From: Didemnitutus sp047777955
GTDB lineage: Bacteria > Verrucomicrobiota > Verrucomicrobiia > Opitutales > Opitutaceae
Direction: 5' to 3'
Assembly (NCBI RefSeq): GCF_047777955.1
Contig: NZ_CP180537.1
Location: 4,569,887 to 4,633,886, forward strand
DNA length: 64,000 bases
This document shows positions 1-8,663 of this stretch, in pieces (positions within the stretch are counted from its first letter, which is position 1; every line of letters starts with the position of its first letter). Made by a program: the position numbers and the translations under genes. The notes under the pieces are model-generated. The model made no database searches, had not been told where the DNA came from, and saw only the letters and a list, made by a program, of their open reading frames with translations.

Positions 1-401
1 TGCGCGCCGAGCCGGCGCCGTCGCCACTGGGCAATCCTGACACGCTGCTCTACCTGATGGACGAGACGATCACGCAGGTCTTCCGCGCGCTGTCGGAACA
101 CCCGCTGGAGTCCGTGCTGAAAAAGACCTCCGCCCTGCTCGTGCCGCTCCAACGCCACTGCGGCTGCGGGCTGAATCCGCTGCTCAACTACTACGCCACC
201 GGCGAGTTGGCGCTGCACCTCGTGGCGGCCAAACGCGTGCCGCAGCCGATGCTCGACGCGCTGCTCACGAGCTTCCACCTGCTCGCGCAGCAGGAGATCG
301 ACACGCTCTGCTCCGTCTGCCTCAACCGCTCGTCGCCCGCCTGCCAGTCGCCCGCCGTCCACTCGGCCCATCACAAGCTGCGCCGCGCCAGGTCCGCCTG
401 A
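1..401 (+). CDS. Unknown cysteine-containing protein, C-terminal part (5' end outside window)
   Basis: The reading frame is open from the first bases of the window, reading ...GNPDTLLYLMDETITQVF, and runs to a stop at 399-401. The ATG at 57 is therefore probably internal and the gene starts upstream. The visible part is mostly helical and has two cysteine clusters, RHCGCGLNP near the middle and CSVCLNRSSPAC near the end, spaced like a possible metal or redox site. I do not recognise the family and assign no function. It converges on the PocR-AraC regulator 38 bases downstream. Confidence 0.6.
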   Translation, partial: RAEPAPSPLGNPDTLLYLMDETITQVFRALSEHPLESVLKKTSALLVPLQRHCGCGLNPLLNYYATGELALHLVAAKRVPQPMLDALLTSFHLLAQQEIDTLCSVCLNRSSPACQSPAVHSAHHKLRRARSA

Positions 402-438
402 CGCCGCCGTCCGCCTGCCGGAGCCGCGCCGCCCCGGC

Positions 439-1341
439 TCAGCCCTGCTTCAGCTTCGCGCGCCAGGTCGTCGGCGATTCGCCCACGATCTTGCGGAACA
501 CGCGGTTGAACTGGGACAGCGACTGGAAGCCCGTCTCGTAGGCCGCCTCGCTGATGCGCTTGTGCGGATTGAGCAGGAGGTTCTTCACCTTCTCGATGCG
601 CACGCGCGCGAGGTAGTCGGTGAAGGTCAGGCCGGTGGCCTGCTTGAACATCTTGCAGAAATAAAACGCGCTCGTGTTCACCGACGCCGCGACCTGCCGC
701 AGCGAGATCTCCTCGTGCTGGTGCTCGGCGATGAACGCCTTGGCGCGCGTGATCATGGGCGATTCCGCCTGCTTCGCCGCGAGCATCAGCTGGTTGCTGA
801 GCGACGAGAGGTGCTGGGCGAAGATCGTGAGCAGGCGGAGCACGGCCTCGTATTGCTTCCGGTCGAGGATGCGCGACTGGTAGTAGGCCTCCTCGAGCTT
901 CTTGAGGTCGGCCTGCACGCCCCAGTTGAGGACCTCGCGCGCGAGCTTGTTGAACTCCTTGCTGTTGGGCTTGTGCAGCAGCACCTGGCCCGTCTGGAGG
1001 AACGCCACGAGATTCTCGCCCACGCGCACCGGCACGGCCGAGTCGCACAGCCCGGCGAAGCACTTGAGCGTCCGCGGCTCCAGGCGCGACTCCTCCTCGA
1101 CGCGCTTCTGCAGCTGCAGGCAGGCCGAGCAGGTGTGGTTCGTCGTCGCCATCAGCGAGCAGAACGGACTCTCGTTCGGGTCGCCGTGGTGCGGCAGGTC
1201 GAAGGCCTCGAGCGGGCGCAGCGTGATGGGCAGGCCGGTCGTTTCGCGAAACGCCGCTTCGTAGTCGCGATAGATCTGCGACTCCTTGAGCTGCTTCACC
1301 AGCTCGCGGCTGCGACGGGTTTCGTCCGAGGAATTCACCAC
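439..1341 (-). CDS. PocR-domain AraC-family transcriptional regulator
   Basis: This 300-residue regulator has two parts. Residues of roughly 10-170 match the PocR ligand-sensing domain (LKESQIYRDYEAAFRETTGL, then a cysteine-rich CSACLQLQKRVEEES and LKCFAGLCDSAVPV). The last 100 residues are a double helix-turn-helix AraC DNA-binding domain (ISLRQVAASVNTSAFYFCKM, then ISEAAYETGFQSLSQFNRVF). PocR domains usually bind small organic ligands such as propanediol or similar compounds and control catabolic genes. The ligand here is unknown and the neighbours do not name a pathway. The start is GTG at 1341, or the adjacent GTG at 1338; neither has a convincing ribosome binding site. The domain assignment is firm. 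Confidence 0.88.
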   Translation of the reverse strand: MVNSSDETRRSRELVKQLKESQIYRDYEAAFRETTGLPITLRPLEAFDLPHHGDPNESPFCSLMATTNHTCSACLQLQKRVEEESRLEPRTLKCFAGLCDSAVPVRVGENLVAFLQTGQVLLHKPNSKEFNKLAREVLNWGVQADLKKLEEAYYQSRILDRKQYEAVLRLLTIFAQHLSSLSNQLMLAAKQAESPMITRAKAFIAEHQHEEISLRQVAASVNTSAFYFCKMFKQATGLTFTDYLARVRIEKVKNLLLNPHKRISEAAYETGFQSLSQFNRVFRKIVGESPTTWRAKLKQG

Positions 1342-1547
1342 GGGGCTAGAGAACGCATTTGGCCCGGCCGCGCAATGCTACGGCAAAATCTGCGCACAGG
1401 TAGCAGGGAAACGCGTGGTCACTCGCACATTTGCTTCAGCGAGCCGGAGCAATAAATGCGCGGCGGCGCTCGCGAAGAAACGGTAAATACCCCGCCGCGA
1501 CACGAATAAGGCTCCCGCCCGGCCGCGATTGCGGCGATAAGGGGGCC

Positions 1548-1847
1548 ATGTTGGCCGAGGGCATACTGCTCGTGGTGCTCGGCACCACCTCTCCCGTCGC
1601 CCCGAGTGAATCGGTGCGCTGGGCGCAGGTGCGCGTCGGCATCTCGCGCGAACAGGTCAGCGACATCCTCGGCGAGCCGCTGATGCGCAACGCGGCGCGC
1701 GGCTACGAGCGCTGGGTCTACGACGACGGCTGCGAAGTGCAGTTCACGCGCGGCGAGGTCACGGCCTGGACGGCGCCGAAGGGCGCCCCGCCCGCCGCCG
1801 CCCCGCTCTCGCGCCGCGACCCGGCCCCGGGCGCGCGCCGCACCTGA
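1548..1847 (+). CDS. Small BamE/SmpA-like protein
   Basis: This 99-residue protein starts at ATG 1548, six bases after a run of five G that can serve as ribosome binding site. The core VRVGISREQVSDILGEPLMR followed by a tyrosine/tryptophan strand (YERWVYDDGCEVQF) resembles the SmpA/OmlA/BamE fold, in which 'G-x-x-x-x-x-V-x-x-x-x-G-x-P' opens the domain. BamE itself is an outer-membrane assembly lipoprotein. This protein has only a weak hydrophobic N-terminus and no lipobox, so its location is uncertain. Its tail is Ala/Pro/Arg-rich and probably disordered. It is followed at 1854 by a short palindrome. Confidence 0.6.
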   Translation: MLAEGILLVVLGTTSPVAPSESVRWAQVRVGISREQVSDILGEPLMRNAARGYERWVYDDGCEVQFTRGEVTAWTAPKGAPPAAAPLSRRDPAPGARRT

Positions 1848-1853
1848 GCGCGC

Positions 1854-1869
1854 GGCGTAGTTCTACGCC
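1854..1869. promoter_or_regulatory. GGCGTAG-TT-CTACGCC palindrome upstream of symporter
   Basis: Seven-base perfect arms around TT, six bases after the stop of the BamE-like gene and ending 60 bases before the ATG at 1930. The same palindrome with AA as centre occurs at 48519-48534, 58 bases before another permease gene, and a shortened form lies at 47713-47725, 57 bases before a third gene. The common distance suggests an operator or promoter-associated site rather than a terminator; no T-run follows. Confidence 0.45.
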
Positions 1870-1929
1870 CGCCCAACTCCGCTCTGGCCAGAGCCCGGGA
1901 CGCCTGATTTCGTCCCGCGCATTCCCGCC

Positions 1930-3245
1930 ATGAGCCACCCCGCCTCCCCGCCCCGGCCGCGCCGCGCCGCTGGTTTCACCTCAACCTCACGCAGCAGATC
2001 GTCCTCGGGCTGGTCGTCGGCGTGCTCGCGGGCTGGTGGATGAACACGCTGCCGGCCGCGACGCACGCCAAGTGGGACGACGGCTTCGCGGTGGTGCGCG
2101 ACGTCTTCCTCCACCTCATTAAGGCGATGATCGCACCGCTGATCTTCGCCAGCATCGTGCAGGGCTTCGCCGGCACCGGCGACATGAAGAAGGCCCAGCG
2201 CATCGGCTGGAAGTCGCTGCTCTATTTCGAAATCGTCACCACGCTCGCGCTCTTCGTCGGCCTGCTCGTCGTGAACGTCGTCAAGCCCGGCGCCGGCGTC
2301 GTCCTCCAGATGGACCAGGCGCAGTCGACCGCCGCGCTGGCCAAGCCGCAGACGCTCGCCGAGATCATTGTCCACGCCTTCCCCGTCAGCCTGATGGACG
2401 CGATGGCGAAGAACGACGTGCTCCAGATCGTGGCCTTCGCGGTGATCTTCGCCATGGCCGTCATCGCCGCGGGCGACGCGGGCAAGCCGGTGCTCGATTT
2501 CTGCGGCAGCCTCACCCAGGTGATGTTCAAGTTCGCCGGCATTATCATGAAATTCGCGCCCTTCGGCGTCGGCGCGGCCATCGCGGTCACCGTCGGCCAC
2601 CAGGGGCTCGGCTCGCTCATCACGCTGGCCAAGCTCGTGTTCACGCTCTACGGCGCGCTGGTGATCTTCGTCGTCGGCGTGTTCGGCCTGGTCATCTGGA
2701 TCGCCAAGGTGCCGCTCAAGCCGTTCGTGAAGGCGGTGCGCGAGCCGTTCACGCTCGCCTTCGCCACCGCCAACAGCGAGGCGGCCCTGCCCAAGGCCTT
2801 CGAGAACATGGAAAAGGTCGGCGTGCCGCGCGGCATCGTCGGCTTCGTGCTGCCGGCGGGCTATTCCTTCAACCTCGACGGCTCGACGCTGCACCTCGCC
2901 GTCGCCTCGGTCTTCGTCGCCCAGGCCGCGGAGACGACCACCGGCATCCATTTCTCCATCGACCAGCAAATCACCATGATGTTGATGCTCATGCTGACCT
3001 CGAAGGGCGTCGCCGCCGTGCCGCGCGCGTCGTTCGTGGTGCTCGTGGCCGCGCTGGAATCCTTCAAGCTGCCGCTCGCCGGCGCCTTCCTCATCCTCGG
3101 CGTCGACGCGTTGCTCGACATGGCGCGCACGTCCGTGAACGTCATGGGCAACTGCCTGGCGTCCGTCGTGGTCGCGCGCTGGGAGGGCGAATTCGACGAC
3201 CAGAAGGCCGCCGCGTTCGCGGCCGAGAAAAACGGCGACGCCTGA
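1930..3245 (+). CDS. Dicarboxylate/amino acid:cation symporter (DAACS family), N-terminal frame break
   Basis: This is a sodium- or proton-coupled uptake carrier of the GltP/DctA family in the inner membrane. Family signatures are present: ATANSEAALPKAFENMEKVG (serine-rich hairpin), NLDGSTLHLAVA (the NMDGT-like motif in TM7) and MLTSKGVAAVPRASF (second hairpin). The first transmembrane helix reads LTQQIVLGLVVGVLAG and begins before the only in-frame alternative start, GTG 2022, so that start would cut the helix. The natural ATG at 1930 is in a different frame. Adding one base between about 1940 and 1968 joins ATG 1930 (MSHPASPPRPRR) to WFHLNLTQQ, so I annotate from 1930 with a probable one-base deletion error. 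Substrate specificity cannot be told from sequence. Confidence 0.85.
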
Positions 3246-3438
3246 CCCGCCGCTCCATCGCCCGCCGCCGCGACGAACCGCGCGGCTCCACCGGTCGTGG
3301 CGGCGCGTCCCGGCTGCATCCGCCGGCCCAGATTGCTGCGTGCGAGTCACTTGTGCGCGTATTTTACCGTCGCGACCGCCGCGCCGGTGGGTAAATTGAT
3401 TGCCCGACCGGCCGGTCCGCCTACCGTTCGCCGCCCCT

Positions 3439-4773
3439 ATGCACTCCGTGGCTCTCGAGCTGCTCGTCATCGCGTTGCTGTTGGTCATCAACGGCCTCTT
3501 CGCGTTGGCCGAGATCGCCCTCGTCTCCTCCCGCAAATCGCGGCTGAAGACGCTGGCCGAGAAGGGCAACCCGCGCGCGCACCTGGCGCTGGCGCAGGCG
3601 GAGAACCCCACGAAGTTCCTCTCCACCGTCCAGTTCGGCGTCACGCTCAGCGGCATCGCTGCCGGCGCCTTTTCCGGCGCCGCCCTCGCGCGCGAGCTCA
3701 ACCACTGGCTGATCGCCCGCTTCCCCGCCGCCGGCGAATACAGCGAGTTCGTCAGCTTCGGCGGCGTCGTCCTCGGCATCACGTTTTTCACCATCGTGCT
3801 CGGCGAACTCGTGCCGAAACGCCTCGGCCTCGCCAACCCGGAGCGCTGGTCCATCGCCCTGGCCCGGCCCATGCACGTCATCTCGCGCCTCGCCGCACCG
3901 TTCGTGTGGCTGCTGACCGTCTCGACCGACGGCGTCGCCAAGCTCCTCGGCTCGCGCGCCGAGCCGAAGGTCACCGTTTCCGACGAGGAAGTCGCCTCGC
4001 TCATCGAGCAGGGCCTGCACGCCGGCGTCTTCCACAAGGCGGAGAAGGCGATGGTCGAGGGCGTCATGGCGCTCGACCGCTGCCAGGTCACCGCCCTCAT
4101 GACGCCGCGCCCCAAGCTCGTCTGGCTCAACATCGACGACCCCGACGAGGCCAACTGGCGCAAGATCGTCGCGAGCGGCCACTCCACCTTCCCCGTCTAC
4201 CAGAAGCACCGCGACAACGTCCTCGGCATGGTCCACATCAAGGCCCTGTGGGCGCACGCCGCGTTCAGCCTGCCGACCAATCTCCGCAACCTCCTCACGC
4301 CGGCCACGCTCATCCCCGAGCACAGCACCGCCATCCAGGTGCTCGAGCAGTTCAAGAAGACCGGCAAGCACACCGCCCTCGTCGTCGACGAGTTCGGCGG
4401 CGTGCAGGGCATGATCACCCTCATCGACATCCTCGAGGCCATCGTCGGCGACCTGCCCGACCAGCTCCGCCGCGCCCAGCCGGAGGCGAAACGCCGCGAG
4501 GACGGCTCCTGGCTCGTCGACGCCACCCTCGCGATCCCGAACGTGAAGGAGCTCCTCAAGCTCCGCGAACTGCCGGGCGAGGACACCGCGGACTTCCAGA
4601 CCCTCGGCGGCTTCGTCGTCACGCAGCTCGGCCGCATCCCGGCCGCCGGCGACTACTTCGACTGGAACGGTTGGCGCTTCGAGGTGATGGACATGGACCG
4701 CCAGCGCGTCGACAAGGTCCTCCTCGCCCGCACGCCCGCCAGCACCGCGACCGCGGAACAGGCCTCCGCCTGA
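3439..4773 (+). CDS. CNNM/HlyC-CorC family CBS-domain membrane protein
   Basis: This 444-residue protein has the three-part architecture of the HlyC/CorC ('hemolysin-like') family. A DUF21/CNNM transmembrane domain covers about residues 1-190 (MHSVALELLVIALLLVINGL first helix, FALAEIALVSSRKSRL conserved turn). A tandem CBS pair covers about 210-330 (VTALMTPRPKLVWL, HTALVVDEFGGVQGMITLID). A C-terminal CorC_HlyC domain covers about 350-435 (FQTLGGFVVTQLGRIPAAGD). Members are linked to Mg2+/Co2+ or Na+ transport, with nucleotides binding the CBS pair. ATG 3439 is preferred to an upstream TTG at 3400 because the first helix starts right there. The gene stands alone between the symporter and the GH97 gene. 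Confidence 0.9.
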   Translation: MHSVALELLVIALLLVINGLFALAEIALVSSRKSRLKTLAEKGNPRAHLALAQAENPTKFLSTVQFGVTLSGIAAGAFSGAALARELNHWLIARFPAAGEYSEFVSFGGVVLGITFFTIVLGELVPKRLGLANPERWSIALARPMHVISRLAAPFVWLLTVSTDGVAKLLGSRAEPKVTVSDEEVASLIEQGLHAGVFHKAEKAMVEGVMALDRCQVTALMTPRPKLVWLNIDDPDEANWRKIVASGHSTFPVYQKHRDNVLGMVHIKALWAHAAFSLPTNLRNLLTPATLIPEHSTAIQVLEQFKKTGKHTALVVDEFGGVQGMITLIDILEAIVGDLPDQLRRAQPEAKRREDGSWLVDATLAIPNVKELLKLRELPGEDTADFQTLGGFVVTQLGRIPAAGDYFDWNGWRFEVMDMDRQRVDKVLLARTPASTATAEQASA

Positions 4774-4849
4774 GCGCACCGGACTGTTAGACCGGCGTCC
4801 GGTTTGACCGCACGCGGCGGCCGCGTGAACCTGCGCGCCACCCCGCCCC

Positions 4850-6796
4850 ATGCTCGCGCCGCTCCGCCTCCTGCTCGCCCCCGCGCTGCTGTTTTCCAGC
4901 GCGCTCGCCGCCGAAGTCCTCCGCTCTCCCGACGGCAAAATCGCCGTGGAGTTCGAACTCCGCGCCGCCGACGGCGCGCCGGTTTACCGCGTGCGCCGCG
5001 GCGACGAGCTGATCCTGCGCGACTCGCGCCTCGGCCTCGTGCGCAACGACGCCGACTTCACGCACGGGCTCACGCTGCTCGCGTCCTCCGCCGTCGACCG
5101 CGTCGAGGACCACTACGAGTTGCTCACCGGCAAGCGCCGCCGGAACGTCTACCGCGCCGCCCGCCAGGTGCATCACCTCGCCACCGCCACCGGCGCGAAG
5201 CTCGACCTCGAGTTCCGCGTCTCCGACGACGGCGTGGCGTTCCGCTACGTTTTCCCGGAAAAGTCCGCCGCGCTCCGCACGATCGTGGAGGAGGCGACCT
5301 CGTTTCACCTTCCCGCCGACGCGAAGGCCTGGCTCCAGCCGATGTCGGTCGCGAAGACCGGCTGGAAGCGCACGAATCCGTCCTACGAGGAGCACTATCA
5401 GCGCGAGATCCCGGTCGGCACGCCGTCGACGCTCGGCGCCGGCTGGGTGTTCCCCGCGCTGTTCCGCACCGGCGACACCTGGGTGGCGCTGAGCGAGACC
5501 GACGTCGGCCCCGATTACTGCGGCACCCGCCTGCGCCACGAGTCGCCCGACGGCGACTACCGCATCGGCTTCCCCGATCCGCGCGAGACCATGCACGGCC
5601 GGCCGGTCGCGCCCAAGTCGACGCTGCCGTGGACGACGCCGTGGCGCCTCATCGCCCTCGGTTCGCTCGCGACCGTGGCGGAATCGACGCTCGGCACCGA
5701 TCTCGCCGCGCCCGCCCGCACGCCGCCCACCGCGCCCGAGATCCAGCCCGGCAAGGCCGCGTGGAGCTGGCCGCTGCTCGGCGACGGGCAGACGACCTAC
5801 GAGGTGCAGAAGGGCTTCATCGACTACGCCGCCGCGATGGGCTGGGCGTATTGCCTGATCGACTCGATGTGGGACCAGCAGATCGGCGACGCGAAGATCC
5901 AGGAACTCGCCGCCTACGCCCGCACGAGGCACGTCGGCCTGCTCCTCTGGTATAACTCCAACGGCGACTGGAACGACGCCCCGCAGACCCCCAAGGACCG
6001 CCTGGCCACACCCGCCGCGCGCCGCGCCGAGTTCGAGCGCCTGCGCGCGCTCGGCATCAAGGGCCTCAAGATCGATTTCTTCGGCGGCGATGGCCAGCCG
6101 GTGATGGAGCTCTACCACGACCTCCTGCGCGACGCGGAGCCCTACGGCTTCCTGCTCAACTTCCACGGCGCCACGCTGCCGCGCGGCTGGACGCGCACCT
6201 ACCCGCACCTCATGACGGCCGAGGCGGTCAAGGGCTTCGAGTTCGTCACCTTCGCGCAGGAAAACGCCGACGCCCAGCCGGCGCACTGCGCCCTGCTGCC
6301 GTTCACGCGAAATCTGTTCGAGCCGATGGATTTCACGCCGCTCTGCCTCGACCGCCTGCCCGGCCGGGGCGTGCGGCGCACCACGGTGCCGTTCGAGCTC
6401 GCGCTCGCGGTCCTCTTCACCTCCGGCATCCAGCACTACGCCGAGATTCCCGCGGGCATGGCCAAGATGCCCGACTACGTCCGCGCTTTCCTGCGCCAGG
6501 TGCCGTCCATCTGGGACGACACCAAGCTGATCGACGGCTATCCGGGCAAATTCGCCGTGCTCGCCCGCCAGGGCGACGGCCGGTGGTTCGTCGCCGGCAT
6601 CAACGGCGAGGCCACCGCCCGCCCGCTCGACCTCGATCTCACCCGCCTCGCCGCGGCCGGCCGCGGCACCGTCATCGTCGACGACGCCCACGGCGGCTAC
6701 GAATCGCGCCGCGTCGCCTGGCCGGCCGGCGGACGCTTGCCGCTCACGCTCGCGCCCCACGGCGGCTTCGTGCTGGTCGTCGATCCCGCGCGCTGA
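4850..6796 (+). CDS. Exported glycoside hydrolase family 97 protein
   Basis: This 648-residue protein has a signal peptide (LRLLLAPALLFSSALAA, cleaved near residue 21) and full GH97 architecture: an N-terminal beta-sandwich (to about 290), a catalytic TIM barrel (about 300-545) and a C-terminal beta domain ending with GGFVLVVDPAR. GH97 enzymes hydrolyse alpha-glucosides or alpha-galactosides. Barrel motifs include LIDSMWDQQIGD, LLLWYNSNGDWND and GLKIDFFGGDGQ. The aspartate of that last motif (D409) lies where retaining alpha-galactosidase-type GH97 enzymes carry their nucleophile, and TAEAVKG supplies E458 as candidate acid/base. A retaining enzyme is therefore more likely than the inverting SusB type, but this rests on motif placement only. 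It probably acts in the periplasm or outside the cell. Confidence 0.9.
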   Translation: MLAPLRLLLAPALLFSSALAAEVLRSPDGKIAVEFELRAADGAPVYRVRRGDELILRDSRLGLVRNDADFTHGLTLLASSAVDRVEDHYELLTGKRRRNVYRAARQVHHLATATGAKLDLEFRVSDDGVAFRYVFPEKSAALRTIVEEATSFHLPADAKAWLQPMSVAKTGWKRTNPSYEEHYQREIPVGTPSTLGAGWVFPALFRTGDTWVALSETDVGPDYCGTRLRHESPDGDYRIGFPDPRETMHGRPVAPKSTLPWTTPWRLIALGSLATVAESTLGTDLAAPARTPPTAPEIQPGKAAWSWPLLGDGQTTYEVQKGFIDYAAAMGWAYCLIDSMWDQQIGDAKIQELAAYARTRHVGLLLWYNSNGDWNDAPQTPKDRLATPAARRAEFERLRALGIKGLKIDFFGGDGQPVMELYHDLLRDAEPYGFLLNFHGATLPRGWTRTYPHLMTAEAVKGFEFVTFAQENADAQPAHCALLPFTRNLFEPMDFTPLCLDRLPGRGVRRTTVPFELALAVLFTSGIQHYAEIPAGMAKMPDYVRAFLRQVPSIWDDTKLIDGYPGKFAVLARQGDGRWFVAGINGEATARPLDLDLTRLAAAGRGTVIVDDAHGGYESRRVAWPAGGRLPLTLAPHGGFVLVVDPAR

Positions 6797-6818
6797 CGCG
6801 GCGTCGGCCGCGGCCACC

Positions 6819-8663
6819 CTACTCGCCGTCCAGCTGCACGAACTGCCGGTGCAGCTGCGCGTAAACGCCGCCGCGCTGCAGCAGCTCCGTGTGCCGGCCG
6901 CGTTCCACGATCCGGCCGTGGTCGAGCACGAGGATCAGGTCGGCCTGGCGGATCGTGCTCAGGCGGTGCGCCACGATGAAGCTGGTGCGCCCGCGCAGGA
7001 GCGTGACCAGCGCCTTCTGCAGCCGCGCCTCGGTCAGCGTGTCGATCGCGCTCGTGGCCTCGTCGAAGATCAGCAGCCGCGGATCGGCCAGCAGCGCGCG
7101 CGCGAAGCACACCAGCTGCCGCTGCCCGAGCGAGAGCGCGCCGCCCTTCTCGCCGACCTGGGCGTGGATGCCGCCGGGCAGCGCCTCGATCAGGTCGAGG
7201 CAATCGAGCCGGCGCAGCGCGTCGACGACCTCGGCATCGCTCGCCTCGGGCCGGCCGAGCCGGATGTTGTCGGCAACCGTGCCGCTGAAGAGGAAGTTCT
7301 GCTGCTGCACCAGGCCCATCTGGCGGTGCAGCGAGTGGCTGGTCAGCGTGCGGATCTCGCGGCCGTCGATGCGCACCTCGCCCGCGGTGGGCAGGTAGAA
7401 CTTCGCCGCCAGATTGATGAGGGTGCTCTTGCCGCTGCCGGTGTGGCCGACCAGGGCGACCGCCTGCCCGGGCTCGGCGGTGAAGTTCACCCCGTGCACG
7501 ACCGGTCGCGCCGGATCGTAGCCGAAGACGACGTCGCGGAACTCCACCCGCACGCCGGCGGACGCGCCGCCGGCCTCCCGCGGGTCGGGCAGCGGCATCG
7601 CGTCGGGCGCGTCCTCCCAGTCGGGCTGCGCGTCGAGCAGGCGGAACACCCGCTCCGCCCCGGCCATCGAGACGAGCGCCTGGTTGTATTGGTTGCCGAT
7701 GATCTGGATCGGCGCGAAGAAGGTGTTCGCGAGGAGGAAGAACTTGATCAGCGTGTCCATCGCCATGTCGCCGTGCAGCGCGCGCCAGCCGCCGAGCAGC
7801 AGCAGCGCGGAGATGAAGAACTGCGAGTTCATCTCCAGCAGCGGCGTGAGGATGGCCGAGGTGCGCGCGAGCGCGATGTTGTAGCGCGCGTGGTCGGCGA
7901 GCAGGCCGCGGAAGAGCCCGGCGTTGGTCGCCTGGCGGGCGAAGCCCTGCGTCACGCGGATGCCGTTGACCGATTCGGCGAGCGTCGCCGTCACCCGGCT
8001 GAAGCTCTCCGAGGCGGCGCGGCTGAGCTGGCTGAGCTTGCCGCGGAAATGCCGGTTGAGGATCCACAGCACCGGCGCCAGCGCGACCACCACGAGGAAC
8101 AGCTTCCAGTCGGTCCAGATCATCAGCGCCGCCGCCACGAGCATCTGGCCGGCCTGCACCGTGCTGACGAACAGCACGTCCTGGATGCCCACGCGCACCG
8201 CCTCCACGTCGGAGGTCACGCGCCCGATGATGCGGCCGGCCTTCACGCGATGGAAGAAACTGAGCGGCATCGACTGCACGCGCCGGAAGATGTCGGCGCG
8301 GAGCGCGTTCACCACCGCCTCGCCCAGCTCGAGCGCGAAGCGCTGCCGGAAGTGGAACATCACGTCCGTGACCACCGCCAGTGCGACGTAGCCCGCCACC
8401 GCCCAGGCGAGCTGCGCGCCGTCGTGGCGGGCGATCGGACCGCCGATGATCAGCGCCATCGTCCAGGTCAGGAGCGAGATCTGCGCCGAGCGGATGAGCG
8501 TGAGCGCGACCAGCCAGTTGCGCTTGCCGCGGGCCACGCGGGTGTAGGTCCAGAGCCGGCGGATGAGGCCCCACTCGAGCGGCTTGAATTGCGCCTCGTT
8601 CTCCTCGTCGGCGTCGCGGCGCGTGAGCACGGGCAGGTCGGGCGCGGGCGGGGGCGGCTTCAT
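6819..8663 (-). CDS. ABC exporter half-transporter, canonical ATPase site
   Basis: This 614-residue protein fuses a six-helix exporter membrane domain (about residues 40-330, with RVTSDVEAVRVGIQDVLF and MPLSFFHRVKAGRIIGR) to an ATPase domain. The ATPase has Walker A GHTGSGKST, signature ALSLGQRQ, Walker B LLIFDEATSAID with a canonical catalytic glutamate, and H-loop IVAHRLST. It starts at ATG 8663, overlapping the stop of the preceding gene by four bases (ATGA), so the two half-transporters are translationally coupled and almost certainly form a heterodimer. Substrate (lipid, peptide or drug) cannot be inferred. There is no adjacent accessory protein. Confidence 0.92.
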   Translation of the reverse strand: MKPPPPAPDLPVLTRRDADEENEAQFKPLEWGLIRRLWTYTRVARGKRNWLVALTLIRSAQISLLTWTMALIIGGPIARHDGAQLAWAVAGYVALAVVTDVMFHFRQRFALELGEAVVNALRADIFRRVQSMPLSFFHRVKAGRIIGRVTSDVEAVRVGIQDVLFVSTVQAGQMLVAAALMIWTDWKLFLVVVALAPVLWILNRHFRGKLSQLSRAASESFSRVTATLAESVNGIRVTQGFARQATNAGLFRGLLADHARYNIALARTSAILTPLLEMNSQFFISALLLLGGWRALHGDMAMDTLIKFFLLANTFFAPIQIIGNQYNQALVSMAGAERVFRLLDAQPDWEDAPDAMPLPDPREAGGASAGVRVEFRDVVFGYDPARPVVHGVNFTAEPGQAVALVGHTGSGKSTLINLAAKFYLPTAGEVRIDGREIRTLTSHSLHRQMGLVQQQNFLFSGTVADNIRLGRPEASDAEVVDALRRLDCLDLIEALPGGIHAQVGEKGGALSLGQRQLVCFARALLADPRLLIFDEATSAIDTLTEARLQKALVTLLRGRTSFIVAHRLSTIRQADLILVLDHGRIVERGRHTELLQRGGVYAQLHRQFVQLDGE

